A stretch of DNA of 64,000 nucleotides from Chionoecetes opilio (taxonomy: Eukaryota > Arthropoda > Malacostraca > Decapoda > Majidae). Each line of letters opens with the position of its first letter. The first letter of the stretch is position 1. Shown here piece after piece: positions 10,437-20,989 of the stretch. The position numbers and the translations under genes were made by a program. Below the pieces are notes generated by a model. That model did not search any database. It was not told where the DNA came from and saw only the letters and a program-made list of their open reading frames with translations. The stretch is taken from NCBI GenBank assembly GCA_016584305.1, contig JACEEZ010012749.1:353001-417000 (forward strand). The letters run 5' to 3'.

Positions 10437-11586
10437 CAGTAAACCCTCTCGTATTCGGACTAATTGGGCCAAGGAGTGGTCCAAGTAATGCAAGGATCCG
10501 AATAATGGAGGGATAAAAAAAATTTAAAAATTAAAATCTAGGTGAATATAAAAAATTTCAAGTCATGCAAATATCAATAAACATAAGATAAATCATGTAA
10601 ATAAATAAATTACAGTAAAAATACACCCTACAGTACTGTACAGGAGTAGTGTACAGTACTATCAGTCCTACGTCTGGCAGCGGCAGCCGGCAGCAGTATC
10701 ATGATGGCAGAGATTTCCTCCTCCTTCTTGGTGTTGTCTGTAGGGGTGCAAGGACCCCTTGAGGAGCCCTACGATCCCTGGTGATATCCTATGATGCTAT
10801 CACAGGCGTGGTAGCTGACCTGTCTTCTTCAGGAAGGCACAGGTGAGGCGGATGACAGCATGTTGTCCTGAGAGGTAGGCAGGGTGCCAGGCGGGGCAGG
10901 TCGCTCGCCAGCAGGTTGGGTAGGGTTTTACGTCATTACTAGTTATTATACATCGTAGTGATTATGGTGAGCTGTTATATACACGCGTCATTATTTAGGT
11001 CAGTGTAGTACCTCGTGTCACCTTAAATAAGGGATATTTAAAGGTGCTGAGGTGGCGGGGTAGCCAGTGAAGGGGAAATATTCTTGCCGCAGCCACCCCG
11101 TAACACTAATGGAAAAAGTGTCCGTGTGACATGACCTTTAAAGGCCGTGTCAAACGTCTTGTTGTCTTGTGATTGGTCGAGAAGTTTTAGAAACAGTTTG
11201 TCATTGGCTGGTGACTGATGATAAGTTTGATGACGTCATTACTCGTCCAAGCCAGTCAGGGCCTTCCTACCTGTTAACTACCTAACGAGGGAGGCTTGCT
11301 GGATACGGCAATAAGGGCAGGTAGTATCTAGGCGGTGGGAGAGCGGGTGGTAGCTAGAGATACGACCTCCGTTGCTGGATCTGGGTCCAAGGCTCAATGG
11401 TCTCAGATCACTCGCCAATACAACATTTGGACACAACAAAGAAACCACAATTACAGTATACAAAGTATATGCTCAATGATGGATCATAAATGCTCTGCCT
11501 GGCTGCCTGGGCCTCTAACCTCACTGACTCACATCAATAATGTCGAAGTCCGAATAATGAAGGTCCGAATACGAGAGGGTTTACTG
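10437..11586. mobile_element. pogo-like DNA transposon inside LINE copy 1
   Basis: The ends CAGTAAACCCTCTCGTATTC and the inverse are flanked by TA (10435-10436, 11587-11588). The empty site is seen in the other LINE copy (CATATACTTGGACC). Subterminal GGTCCGAATA-type words recur. The centre carries a module shared with the MITE at 36514. No transposase frame is visible. Confidence 0.9.
10740..11390. repeat. module shared with 36668-37670, origin unknown
   Basis: From GTAGGGGTGCAAGGACCCC to CTCCGTTGCTGG this block is colinear with 36672-37655. It includes a GCTATCACAGGCGTGG box, a TTATACATCGTAGTGATTAT box, a CCACCCCGTAACAC box and a CTTGTGATTGGTCGAGAAG box. Its host elements have unrelated ends, so it moved or was copied separately. 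It contains a CCAAT-like ATTGG and direct repeats, but no convincing frame. Confidence 0.6.
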
Positions 11587-12562
11587 TACTTGGACCTAAA
11601 GAAGGCATTTGACAAGGTACCTCACAAGAGACTGCTCTGGAAGCTAGAACATGTAGGAGGATTGAAGGGTGGTTTGCTGAACTGGATGGAAGACTTTTTG
11701 AGCAACAGAGAGATGAGAACAGTAATAAAAGATCAGAAGTCAGAATGGTGCAGTGTGATAAGTGGAGTTCCTCAAGGATCAGTATTGGCCCCAGTGATGT
11801 TCTTGGTCTATGTAAATGATATGACAGAGGGAGTGAGCAGTTATATGAGTTTATTCGCTGATCATGCTAAATTACTAAGAAAAGTAGAAAGTAAAGAGGA
11901 CTGTGAAGATTTACAAAAGGATCTAGATAAGATTTTCAGATGGAGTCAACTATGGGAAATGGAGTTTAATGCTAAAAAGTGTAAAGTGATGGAAGTGGGC
12001 AGTAGCAAAAAGAGACAGAGAGGAAAGTATTCGATGGGAAATGAATGGATAATCAAAATAAAGGTCGAAAAAGATCTGGGAGTGTGGATTACGGATAATT
12101 TGTCACCTGAGAAGCATATAAACAAGATCACAGGAGATACATATCAGTTGCTGAGGAATATAAGAATGGCATTCAAATATCTGGATGAAGAGATGATTAA
12201 GAAATTGATAACATCTTTGATTCGACCAAGGTTGGAATATGCGGCAGTGATTTGGTCACCACATAAAAAGAAGGATATAAGGAAGATTGAGAGAATACAA
12301 AGAGCAGCCACAAAAATAGCTCCAAGCCTGAGAGATTTAACATATGAGGAAAGACTTTCAAGACTAAATCTCCCAACTCTTGAGAAAAGAAGAGAAAGGG
12401 GAGATTTTATAGCAGTGTTATAGAGCATCAATGGGTCTGGAAAAAATTGATAGAGAAGATCTGTTTGTGTGGGATGATAGAAGTGCAAGAGGTCATGAGA
12501 AGAAATTGAAAAGGACAACATGCAAGAGGGACAAAAAAAAAAATACAGCTTCCCGTATAGAA

Positions 12563-12700
12563 GCATAGAAGCCTCTTTTTAGACACTATTAAAACCCCTT
12601 TGGCCCTATTCGCCGGTGTTTACTGCTCAAATCCGGTCCGATCCGGTCCGATCCGGTGTTTACTGCTCAGATCCTGTCAGATCCGGTGTTTTTATGGACC
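12563..12700. other. junction DNA with short GATCCGGT repeats
   Basis: After the truncated LINE comes a patch with repeated TCCGGTCCGATCCGG words and two copies of GGTGTTTACTGCTCA. It leads into the 30-bp array. No gene is seen. Confidence 0.5.
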
Positions 12701-14023
12701 GCTCTCTAACCCTTCGCATACTGTGATGTCCCTCTCTAACCCCTCACGTGCTGTGATGTCCCTCTCTAACCCCTCACGTGCTGTGATGTCCCTCTCTCAC
12801 CCCTCACGTGCTGTGATGTCCCTCTCTCACCCCTCACGTGCTGTGATGTCCCTCTCTAACCCCTCACGTGCTGTGATGTCCCTCTCTAACCCCTCACGTG
12901 CTGTGATGTCCCTCTCTCACCCCTCACGTGCTGTGATGTCCCTCTCTAACCCCTCACGTGCTGTGATGTCCCTCTCTCACCCCTCACGTGCTGTGATGTC
13001 CCTCTCTAACCCCTCACGTGCTGTGATGTCCCTCTCTAACCCCTCACGTGCTGTGATGTCCCTCTCTAACCCCTCACGTGCTGTGATGTCCCTCTCTCAC
13101 CCCTCACGTGCTGTGATGTCCCTCTCTAACCCCTCACGTGCTGTGATGTCCCTCTCTAACCCCTCACGTGCTGTGATGTCCCTCTCTAACCCCTCACGTG
13201 CTGTGATGTCCCTCCCTAACCCCTCACGTGCTGTGATGTCCCTCTCTAACCCCTCACATGCTGTGATGTCCCTCTCTAACCCCTCACGTGCTGTGATGTC
13301 CCTCTCTAACCCCTCACGTGCTGTGATGTCCCTCTCTCACCCCTCACGTGCTGTGATGTCCCTCTCTAACCCCTCACGTGCTGTGATGTCCCTCTCTCAC
13401 CCCTCACGTGCTGTGATGTCCCTCTCTAACCCCTCACGTGATGTGATGTCCCTCTCTAACCCCTCACGTGCTGTGATGTCCCTCTCTAACCCCTCACGTG
13501 CTGTGATGTCCCTCTCTAACCCCTCACGTGCTGTGATGTCCCTCTCTCACCCCTCACGTGCTGTGATGTCCCTCTCTAACCCCTCACGTGCTGTGATGTC
13601 CCTCTCTAACCCCTCACGTGCTGTGATGTCCCTCTCTAACCCCTCACGTGATGTGATGTCCCTCTCTAACCCCTCACGTGCTGTGATGTCCCTCTCTAAC
13701 CCCTCACATGCTGTGATGTCCCTCTCTAACCCCTCACGTGATGTGATGTCCCTCTCTAACCCCTCACGTGCTGTGATGTCCCTCTCTAACCCCTCACGTG
13801 ATGTGATGTCCCTCTCTAACCCCTCACGTGCTGTGATGTCCCTCTCTAACCCCTCACGTGATGTGATGTCCCTCTCTAACCCCTCACGTGCTGTGATGTC
13901 CCTCTCTAACCCCTCACGTGCTGTGATGTCCCTCTCTAACCCCTCACGTGCTGTGATGTCCCTCTCTCACCCCTCACGTGCTGTGATGTCCCTCTCTAAC
14001 CCCTCACGTGATGTGATGTCCCT
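12701..14023. repeat. 30-bp minisatellite, about 44 units, each with CACGTG
   Basis: The unit is CTGTGATGTCCCTCTCTAAC plus CCCTCACGTG. There are 43 full units from 12721 to 14010, a degenerate leader from 12701 and a partial last unit. Variants are few: CTCTCAC for CTCTAAC, ATGTG for CTGTG, CACATG for CACGTG (two units) and one CCTCCCT. Because 30 is divisible by 3 and lacks stops in one frame, a 477-codon frame (12600-14033) with decapeptides SLSNPSRAVM arises. I regard that as an artefact. Confidence 0.95.
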
Positions 14024-14033
14024 GCATCTGTGA

Positions 14034-15523
14034 TGATGCAATTTCGTCATTGGAAATCCTACTTATTTACTGCTAATTGACAATATTTTGTGTTTAGCAT
14101 GCTGTAAATTGCAATACATTGAATAAATATGTGCCAATCTTTGTTGGTTTCATTATTTATGATATATTACATCATTCAGGTATACTTGAAAGAGAAAATA
14201 TATCCGAAGAAAGTCAAGAAATATATTCAATAGGGCTACATGTGGCTAAAACATAATCATAACCTTGTTACTAATCAACCAATTACAGGATGATGCACGA
14301 TCAGAACAGGCAACAATGATTAATATATATAACTTATATAACATCAGGAGGTGAAAACACATGCATAATGCTGCCAAGTGGTAAATGATGGGCAAATATC
14401 AGTTACATATCGAATGGGTAATTTATTGTGGGATTAATAGAAGGCTTTACTCCCATTATTGACCACATGTAGTAATACCTAGGAGAAAAATGTTAGGAAA
14501 GGTAAGCATTGGTAAATAACATCAGGATGAACGAAACAATGTAGCTTGAACTGGCATGAGCGGGTATTTAAAATTTACAATAGATACTCATTAAAAGTTT
14601 CGTGTGAAATATAGTTATGCGCTACGATTATAGAGGGTGTGAGAGGCGGCCAGGTGCCAACACGTATTTTAGTCACCCATTTTTCTATTGGTCGCAGCAG
14701 TCACTTTCCTATCATGTATATATAGTCATTGATTGTAAGCACCTAGTAAGCTACGAGATCCATTGCCGCTGGTAGCCACCAGAGGGGTCTCGTGTCGCAC
14801 AACAGCCAATCATCTCCACGCTTACATCTGGCGTGTTGGGCCTACACGTGCTTTTGTTTACAAACAAATTTCATTTAAAGTTCATGTATCATACCTCCAT
14901 AATTGTAGTAAATGATGTCTCAAGAGCTTATTTATCATTATTGTGCATCATAAAGGTTCGTTTTGCACGCCTGTCACCTGATACGAGGTAATCTATTAAA
15001 AAAAATCATGACTACTGCTGAAAAACACAACAAAATAGCCTGATATGAGTGTCCGTGTGTGATTCTACACATATGCAATGATTCTTCGTCTTTTTATTTG
15101 TCAAGGAGAAAAAGTAGAGAATTGGCTAAATATTTGTGTATGTATAACATAAACCAGTGGGTTTGGGTTAAAGTATTTTTCCCCTTTTCTACTGTTATTT
15201 ATAGGTCTGCAAAACGAGTGTGAAAGGGTAGGCTATATGGTTTACAGTCACGCAATAAAACTTCGCGAGCACTTGGGGGAGGCAATCCCATCAATTTCTC
15301 AAATCTTTTCCTTGTCTACAAATGTTCCCTCAGTCTCCTCTTAGAGACCGCTCCCCCCCTCCTCAGTAGCCACACCTGTTTCAAAACCTTCCGGACTTTA
15401 TAGCCCTGATGAGTAATTATAGTTAAATCCGCACCAACAGCTAATGACAATTTAACCAGCTCCCTCCCTCCCTCCCTCTTTCCCTCCCTTCCTCCTTCCA
15501 TTGACCCCTTTTCAACTGGGCCC
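14034..15523. other. unassigned DNA, no gene seen
   Basis: Mixed-composition sequence without long frames or recognisable element ends. A stretch at about 14640-14850 has a TATATATAG box (about 14717), an ATTGG and short GC-rich words. It could be part of an LTR or promoter, but nothing supports either. Purine-rich and CTCCCTCC low-complexity patches lie near 15470-15500. Confidence 0.5.
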
Positions 15524-15561
15524 TTTGTGTGTGTGTGTGTGTGCGTGCGTGCGCGCGCGTA
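15524..15561. repeat. (TG)n/(CG)n microsatellite
   Basis: A TG run passing into GCGTGCGCGCGCG. A separate short AG run lies at about 15672-15692. 15562-15845 shows no gene. Confidence 0.85.
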
Positions 15562-18500
15562 GATGTGTGAATGTAGCCAATAATATTGTTTGGAAATATC
15601 TAAAATTTAAAAAGTATTTTTAATTTTACATTATGTATGGGGTATATTCCTCATTGTGTGATAGTGTCAGAGAGAGAGAGAGAGAGGGGCTAATCTGGAA
15701 AATTATGGTTTAACTCTGCAAAAACCAACCACTAAAGACATTTAAAAAGGTGACGTCTCGAGGTGCTAAAAACTTTATCCTCTTGTGCCTCAAGCAAGGC
15801 TTTCTGATCCGTTACATCCTATAAGCTAAGTGGAATATCAGGGCAGGGCCCATACTTATAAAGATTTGGGATTCGTCTTAGACTCGCTCGAGTCTTAAAT
15901 ATGGGGCCGGCGTCCTAAATCATTTCGAGCGCATCCTAAATCGCTAAGACTCGTCCTAATTTCGAGGTTTGGCTAGGACAGGGTGTGAGGTGTCCTAGCG
16001 AGCAGGGGGGTGGCTAAGACTGTCCTAAGGACGTAAACATGGAGTGCTCCCCCCACTCCTGAGAACTTTTCGTGATAGGATAGATGTACTGGACGAACTT
16101 GTTGATACATAACTAATCAAGCGATACCGCTTGGACGAGAAGGGATTATATATGTGACAGACTAGTGGGAGAGTAATAAAAGCAACACTAAAAATACGGC
16201 CATCAGTGCATGACAAGTCACGAGTGTGTTATTATTCACTCTTTGAGGTAGTCATGTTCCTCCTGCCTTGATATCATGTATCGTGATACAGATTGAAGTG
16301 CATCCTCACCAAACTGTTGATGAAGAATGGTATCATGTTGAGAATAAAGCGATTTAGAGTAGGCTAAATATAAGTAAAATTTAAAAAATTGAATAAGTCG
16401 TGATTTATTAAGCCAGGGAAAACAATATCATATAACTCTTTTTCTCTTCCCACTGCCGTAGTCTTGATAATTTTCTTATTTGTTCTTGATATCATCTTTT
16501 AATATACCAAACCCCCAAACCTCTAACCTAACTTAACAGTTTTTGGTTGAAAGAACTAGATTCTAGGTAGTAGGCCTATATGTATCAGCATTATTATTCA
16601 ATTGCGCCATGGGAAGGAAATTGGGTTTAAAAGACCCAGAATGAAGAAATCTACACTATGAAACAGGTTAGAATTGTCAGGCTCGAGGATGACCTAAACC
16701 CAAACGGTAAATATTCCGCAGGAGTGGCGGTGTGTTGGGGGTGGCCAACCAAACCCCGGACAATCGCGCACCATCAAATTTGTTTTTTTTAACCTAAAAA
16801 AACTCAACATAACCTAATCCAAATCTACCCTAAGCTTAACATAACCTAAACCAAACCCTTAACATAACCTAAATCTAACCTAACCTAACTCAGAAATTTT
16901 GGTAATAATGGACGATGACTTTGCGGTCGTTTTCAGACACGACTATTTTTTCCTGGTCTTCAATAGGTGCATTTTTCTAATGGAGATAGTTTATTTGGGG
17001 GCAAGCCCAAAGTTAAAAAAAAAAAAAATCATCACCGAATTTTTATGGTACCGTTTCCATTAAAACACTGTATCTCCATCAGAAAAAGCACTTAAAACTT
17101 GGCCGGGAGAAATTAGTCAGGGTTTTATAGGTTTTAATGAAACCTAACCTAACCTTTAGGTTTTAATGAAACCCAAAAACAAACCCTGGAAAATCTTAAA
17201 AACAAGGTCCCCCGCGCTAAGCTGACACAAATGTGGGCTCTACGTATATACTTACTGTCTTTTAAGACATCTGTTTATATTTTAATGAGTGCCGATCCTT
17301 ACTTTGTCTACATGGCCGATATTAAATTTCAGCGATCCATAATGTTATATTATTTAGTTTTGGGTTTGCGGGTCCCAGAAGATGCTCGTAGCCGAAACGC
17401 CGTGTGACGAACGCGCATATTTTTGCACACAAACGGGCATCTTGGTAGCAAAATCCCAAAAGATGCCGGAAAAAGTGTCTGTGTGACACGGCCTTTAGGT
17501 TAGGTTAGGGCAGGTCAGGTTAGGTTAGGTTAGGTTAGGTTACATTAGGTTAGGTTAGTGCACAGCACAAGGGGCTCGAAGAGGGGTGTTAGGTTAGGTT
17601 TTGTAGAGTTTGTCATCTTTAGAATAGGGGCTCAATCTCTATTTCTTAGGCCGACAAGCTTGGGGACATGGTGGAAACCTTGGTTTTTGGGTGGGGGAGC
17701 ACACACATAAGGGAAATATGGCCCCCCCCCCAAAAAAATCCTTAAACTAGGAAAATTTTCCTAGTCATGGACTTTATCGGGGAAATATTTCCCTTATATG
17801 TGTGCTCCCCCACAAAAGGAGCACACTCATAAGGAAAATATGACTCCCCACAAAAAAATCCCTAAACTAGGGGAAAAATTTCCCCATTAATGACTTAATC
17901 GGGGTAATATTTCCCCGATAAAGTTCATGAACTAGGGGAAATCCCTAGTTTAGGGATTTTTTTGGGGGGCCATATTTCCCTTATGGGTTGTGCTCCCCCC
18001 CCCAAAAACTCCGGGTTTTCCCCCCATGTCCCCAAGCTTTTTGGCTATAAGAAGAAGATAGAGGGTGGAGCCTTGTTCTTAAGATTTACCCTAACTTAAC
18101 CACAAAGTATATCTAACCTAACATTATAGGTTTCATTAAAACCTATAAGACTCTGACAAATCTTTCCCGGCCAAGTTTTAGTGCTTTTTCGGATGGAGAT
18201 AGTGTTTTTAATGGAATTGGTAACCCTAATATTCGGTGATAATTTTTGTTTGTTTTAAACTGGGTTGCGCAAAATAAAAACTATCTCCGGTAAAATGGGC
18301 GAGAGTTTCGCGGTCGTTTACCAGAGACACCGACTATTTTTTTTTTTGGCCTACAATAGGTGCTTGCTCTAATGGAGATAGTTTTATTTGCGCAAAAAAA
18401 ACAAAAAAAAAATGAAAAAAATGAAAAAAAAATTAAAAATTAACCTAACCTTATAGGTTTTTAATGAAACCTAACTAACTGTAAGGGTTTTAATGAAACC

Positions 18501-18610
18501 TAACCTAACCATATAGGTTTTAATGAAACCTAACCTAACCTTAACCCCAAAGTATACATTTTAAAAAAAATTTTATGGGTTTGCGCAAAATAAAACTTCA
18601 TTAGAACAAG

Positions 18611-19382
18611 GGAAAGGTAAAACTTTGGAAGAAGTCCTTCACCCCATCTTTTTTTTCTTCCCCCCATAGCAACAAGCCTGGGGAACTGGCGGGAATACGG
18701 GGTTTTTGGGTGGGGGAAGCAAAAAATAAGTGATTTATGGCTCCCAAAAAAATCATCAAAGTCATATATGTAAAAATCTAACCTAACCTAACCTTACCAC
18801 AAAGTATACCCAACCTAACCTAACCTTAACCACAAAGTATACCTAACCTAACCCAACCTTAACCACAAAGTATACCCAACCTAACGTACTTAACCACAAA
18901 GTATACGTAAACCCACCTAACCTTAACCACAAAGTTTTACCTAACCGAACCCAACTTAACCTTAACCACAAAATATACCAACCCTAACCTTAACCACAAA
19001 GTATACCTAACCTTAACCACAAAAGTATACCTAAACCTAACCTTACCCACAAAAGTATACCTAACCTAACCTTAACCCAAAGTATACCTAACCTAACTAA
19101 AACCCTTTAACCCCAAAGTATACCTAACCTAACCAACCTTAACCACCCAAAATTTTAACCAACCTAACCTTTAAACCCCAAAGTATTCCTAACCTAACCT
19201 AACTAACTGGACTTAGAATTTTTTGAGGCACCTCATATTTCATAGCGGCCGTGTGGGGTTAACCAAGGCCGAGCGCACGCTGGAACCTTTACAGATGTGA
19301 GTCAATAAGCATACAAAACAGGCGGTAGTTCATTTCAGTCAAAGCCGGAAGGAGGAGTCCAAAGTATTTCCCAAGCACCCAT
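18611..19382 (-). mobile_element. element with GGGAAATACTTTGG-type ends, short copy
   Basis: Both flanking blocks match, in inverse orientation, the element at 54431-56068: the GCCAGTTCCCCAGGCTTGTT side lies at about 18660-18700 and the TTTCAGTCAAAGCCGGAAGG side at about 19333-19352. It splits the TTAGAACAAGCACCC box of the foldback arm, with AAG on both sides. The core (about 18775-19205) is a degenerate array of CCTTAACCACAAAGTATACC plus TAACC repeats. Confidence 0.7.
18775..19205. repeat. composite TAACC / AAGTATACC array (telomere-like), short version
   Basis: TAACC pentamers, the complement of the arthropod telomere repeat, alternate with TTAACCACAAAGTATACC. The units are much corrupted by indels. 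This is the inverse of the long array at 54600-55903 and lies in the same position of the same element family. Confidence 0.8.
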
Positions 19383-20013
19383 TGTAGGCCAAGAAAAAAT
19401 AGTCGGTGTCTCTGAAAACGACCGCGAAACTCTCGTCCATTATAACCCTATCTCCATTAGAAAAAGAAAACCCATGTAGCCAGGAAAAAAATAGTCGGTG
19501 TCTTTGAAAACGAGACGCGAAAATCCTCGTCCATTAAACCGGCAGTCCTTGACGTATCTCCTTTGCCGATCATCTCGGCATGGAAAATTCCCCTCGCAGG
19601 ACATAGGACATTTTTCCTTGCTTGAAAGAGCTGGCCAAAGGGTGAAAAAACTTGTCCTGAAAAATATTATTTTTCTCGTCGATAGAGCGAAGGACAATGT
19701 CAATGTTTGTGGTCTTTTGAAAAGGAAAAGTGGCCCTATTGGTACAATTATTCTTAATAGATGAATTCATTCGTTGTAGTCTTCAGCAATTATCATAGAA
19801 ATATTAATCTGTGTGTTTTTGATATTTTTATACCTTTCTGATGACTCTAGTAGTGATATTTCATGAAATCCAAATTGGAATCTGCTAAATGTAGCGGCTC
19901 AGCGGTTCGTCCTAAGCCGCCGTCCTAGGACGCGTCTTAGACTTTCCTCGAACCTTAGGACGCAGGGTTAGGACGAATCCTAGGACGAATCCTAAATCTT
20001 TAAAGTAGGGCCC

Positions 20014-20352
20014 AGGACCCATTATATAAAGCATGTAGTGGAAATGTGCAGCACTTGTAGACAAAAGAAATAGAGGAAGGAGAAAGGGAGAAAGGGTTAC
20101 TGAAATTTAAGAGGAATGGGAGGAAAAAAAAAGGTGACGTGACAGAGAGAGAGGGGGAGAGCGAGCGAGCGAGAGAGATGGCGAGGGAGGGAGAGATGGG
20201 GCCCCGTGGGATTAACAAATCCCAGGGGAAGGAGGAGGGAATGCATTGTACAGACTTTGAGAATATGACGATAATTTAAATTGGAAAATACGAAAAGGAA
20301 ATGGAAGGAGAGGATTTCCCAAGCCTGTGTGTTCGCGATTTAGGTGGAGTGA
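20014..20352. other. purine-rich DNA, no gene seen
   Basis: A/G-rich sequence with a GAGAGAG/GCGAGCGAGC low-complexity patch (about 20140-20180). No element border or coding signal. Confidence 0.5.
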
Positions 20353-20989
20353 CGGGACCTGGAACTGTCGCCGAAAAGGAATTCTCGCGACGTCGGCGGA
20401 TGTTCCAATTTTTCATGTCGGCGAGTGTTCCTATTTCTGGGGGGCAGTTCTATTTTTGATTTTGATTAAGTTATGTGGTTAGGTTAGTTGGTGTTTTACC
20501 AATATCCGGGTTGGGTTAGTGAACATCCTTCCATGGAACTGTCCCCAAAAAATTTTTCCACTTTTGCAGTTTTTCCACTGCGGCAGATTTGGGGTTGGCG
20601 TTTCGGCGAGTTTATATCGGCGACTTTTCCATAAACCGGTAAGTCACTTTAAACCAAATACACGATCGGTGGTGGTTTTACTGAATGTTTCGTTCTTATC
20701 AAAAGGGAGTAATTCTAACACCTACAACAGCCGTCGGAAATTAAATTTTTATTCTAGTGTTTCCCCCATACCCCCCCTCTCCCACAAACAGGCTTGGGGA
20801 CCGGGGGAAAATGCGGATTTTTGGGCTGTGGTACAAATATGCATTGCAACCAATCTTTTTTTGAGTTGGGGTGTTAAAAAAATTCCTAGATCTGGGGAAA
20901 AAAGTTTGGTTTTCTTCGATCCAAGACGTGTAAAACCTGACATCCTCACAAATGAGACTGAAGTGGGGAAAAACCCCCTCCCAAACCCT

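Larger units (their letters stand above)
9958..12423 (+). pseudogene. LINE ORF2 part 2, reverse transcriptase (copy 1, split)
   Basis: The first half (to 10434) has APGPDGVSNWIM, ANIVPIHKG, NYRPVSLTS and GGQFGFRGGMSC. The second half (from 11587) has LDLKKAFDKVPHKRLLW, GVPQGSVLAPVMFL, the active-site box, and a thumb/C-terminal domain to DFIAVL. A DNA transposon (10437-11586) separates them. The FADD box reads FADH here, losing a catalytic Asp. The single long frame over 11335-12423 starts in transposon DNA, so its first 84 codons are not RT. An extra T makes TAG at 12421. Confidence 0.85.
7581..12562 (+). mobile_element. CR1-like non-LTR retrotransposon, copy 1 (dead, interrupted)
   Basis: The order is an AC-rich start and 5' leader (7581-7790), ORF1, AP-endonuclease, linker and reverse transcriptase, colinear with the minus-strand copy at 28330-33826. 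The RT motifs and lack of RNase H fit the Jockey/CR1 group. Lesions: loss of an in-frame ORF1 ATG, ORF1 frameshift and TGA, a 2-bp deletion ending the endonuclease at 9494, a DNA transposon at 10437-11586, an altered catalytic Asp, and a 1-bp insertion giving TAG at 12421. The 3' UTR is absent after about 12562. Confidence 0.85.
18289..19447. mobile_element. inner foldback element of the same family, 8-bp target duplication
   Basis: GGTAAAATGGGCGAG at 18289 is answered by CTCGTCCATTATAACC at 19447. The flanks are CTATCTCC at 18281-18288 and CTATCTCC at 19448-19455, an exact 8-bp duplication, and the site is in the CTATCTCCATTAG box of the outer element. So the family inserted into itself. The arm contains CGCGGTCGTTT and the AGAGACACCGACTATTTTTT box. 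A third element is nested at 18611-19382. Confidence 0.75.
16901..19540. mobile_element. outer foldback element, GGTAATAATGGACGAG family
   Basis: The left arm starts GGTAATAATGGACGATGACT, then GCGGTCGTTTTCAGA and AATAGGTGCATTTTTC. The right arm (about 19456-19540) is its inverse ending CCATTAAACC. A second inverted pair (17043-17150 versus 18115-18240) and a third (17638-17755 versus 17940-18055, TTTTGGGTGGGGGAGC words) make the interior almost palindromic. Degenerate TAACC/TTAGG strings fill the gaps. Another copy of this family sits inside it. The left junction is shared with the 61989 copy. Confidence 0.6.
15846..20013. mobile_element. composite element with GGGCCCATACTTATAAAG ends
   Basis: The left end GGGCCCATACTTATAAAGAT is answered by an inverted AAATCTTTAAAGTAGGGCCC at 20013, and AGGATTCGTC/TTAGGACG words lie inside both ends. 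The left 1.4 kb is colinear with 61989-63385, fixing the left border independently (there it interrupts an integrase gene). The interior is a stack of foldback elements (16901-19540 and inward). I could not assign a target duplication or superfamily. No transposase found. Confidence 0.6.

Noticed and set aside
11335..12423. Single 362-codon gene
   Set aside because: The first 84 codons lie in a DNA transposon and the rest in LINE RT; the TA target at 11587-11588 marks the joint.
12721..14010. CRISPR array
   Set aside because: The repeats are head to tail with no unique spacers, no cas genes, and the genome is eukaryotic.
12600..14033. 477-codon frame of decapeptide repeats as a protein gene
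   Set aside because: It exists because the minisatellite unit is 30 bp and lacks stops in one frame. No start context, splice sites or non-repeat domain.
16791..16890. Host coding sequence in the AACCTAA-rich stretch
   Set aside because: It is degenerate TAACC repeat DNA belonging to the foldback elements.
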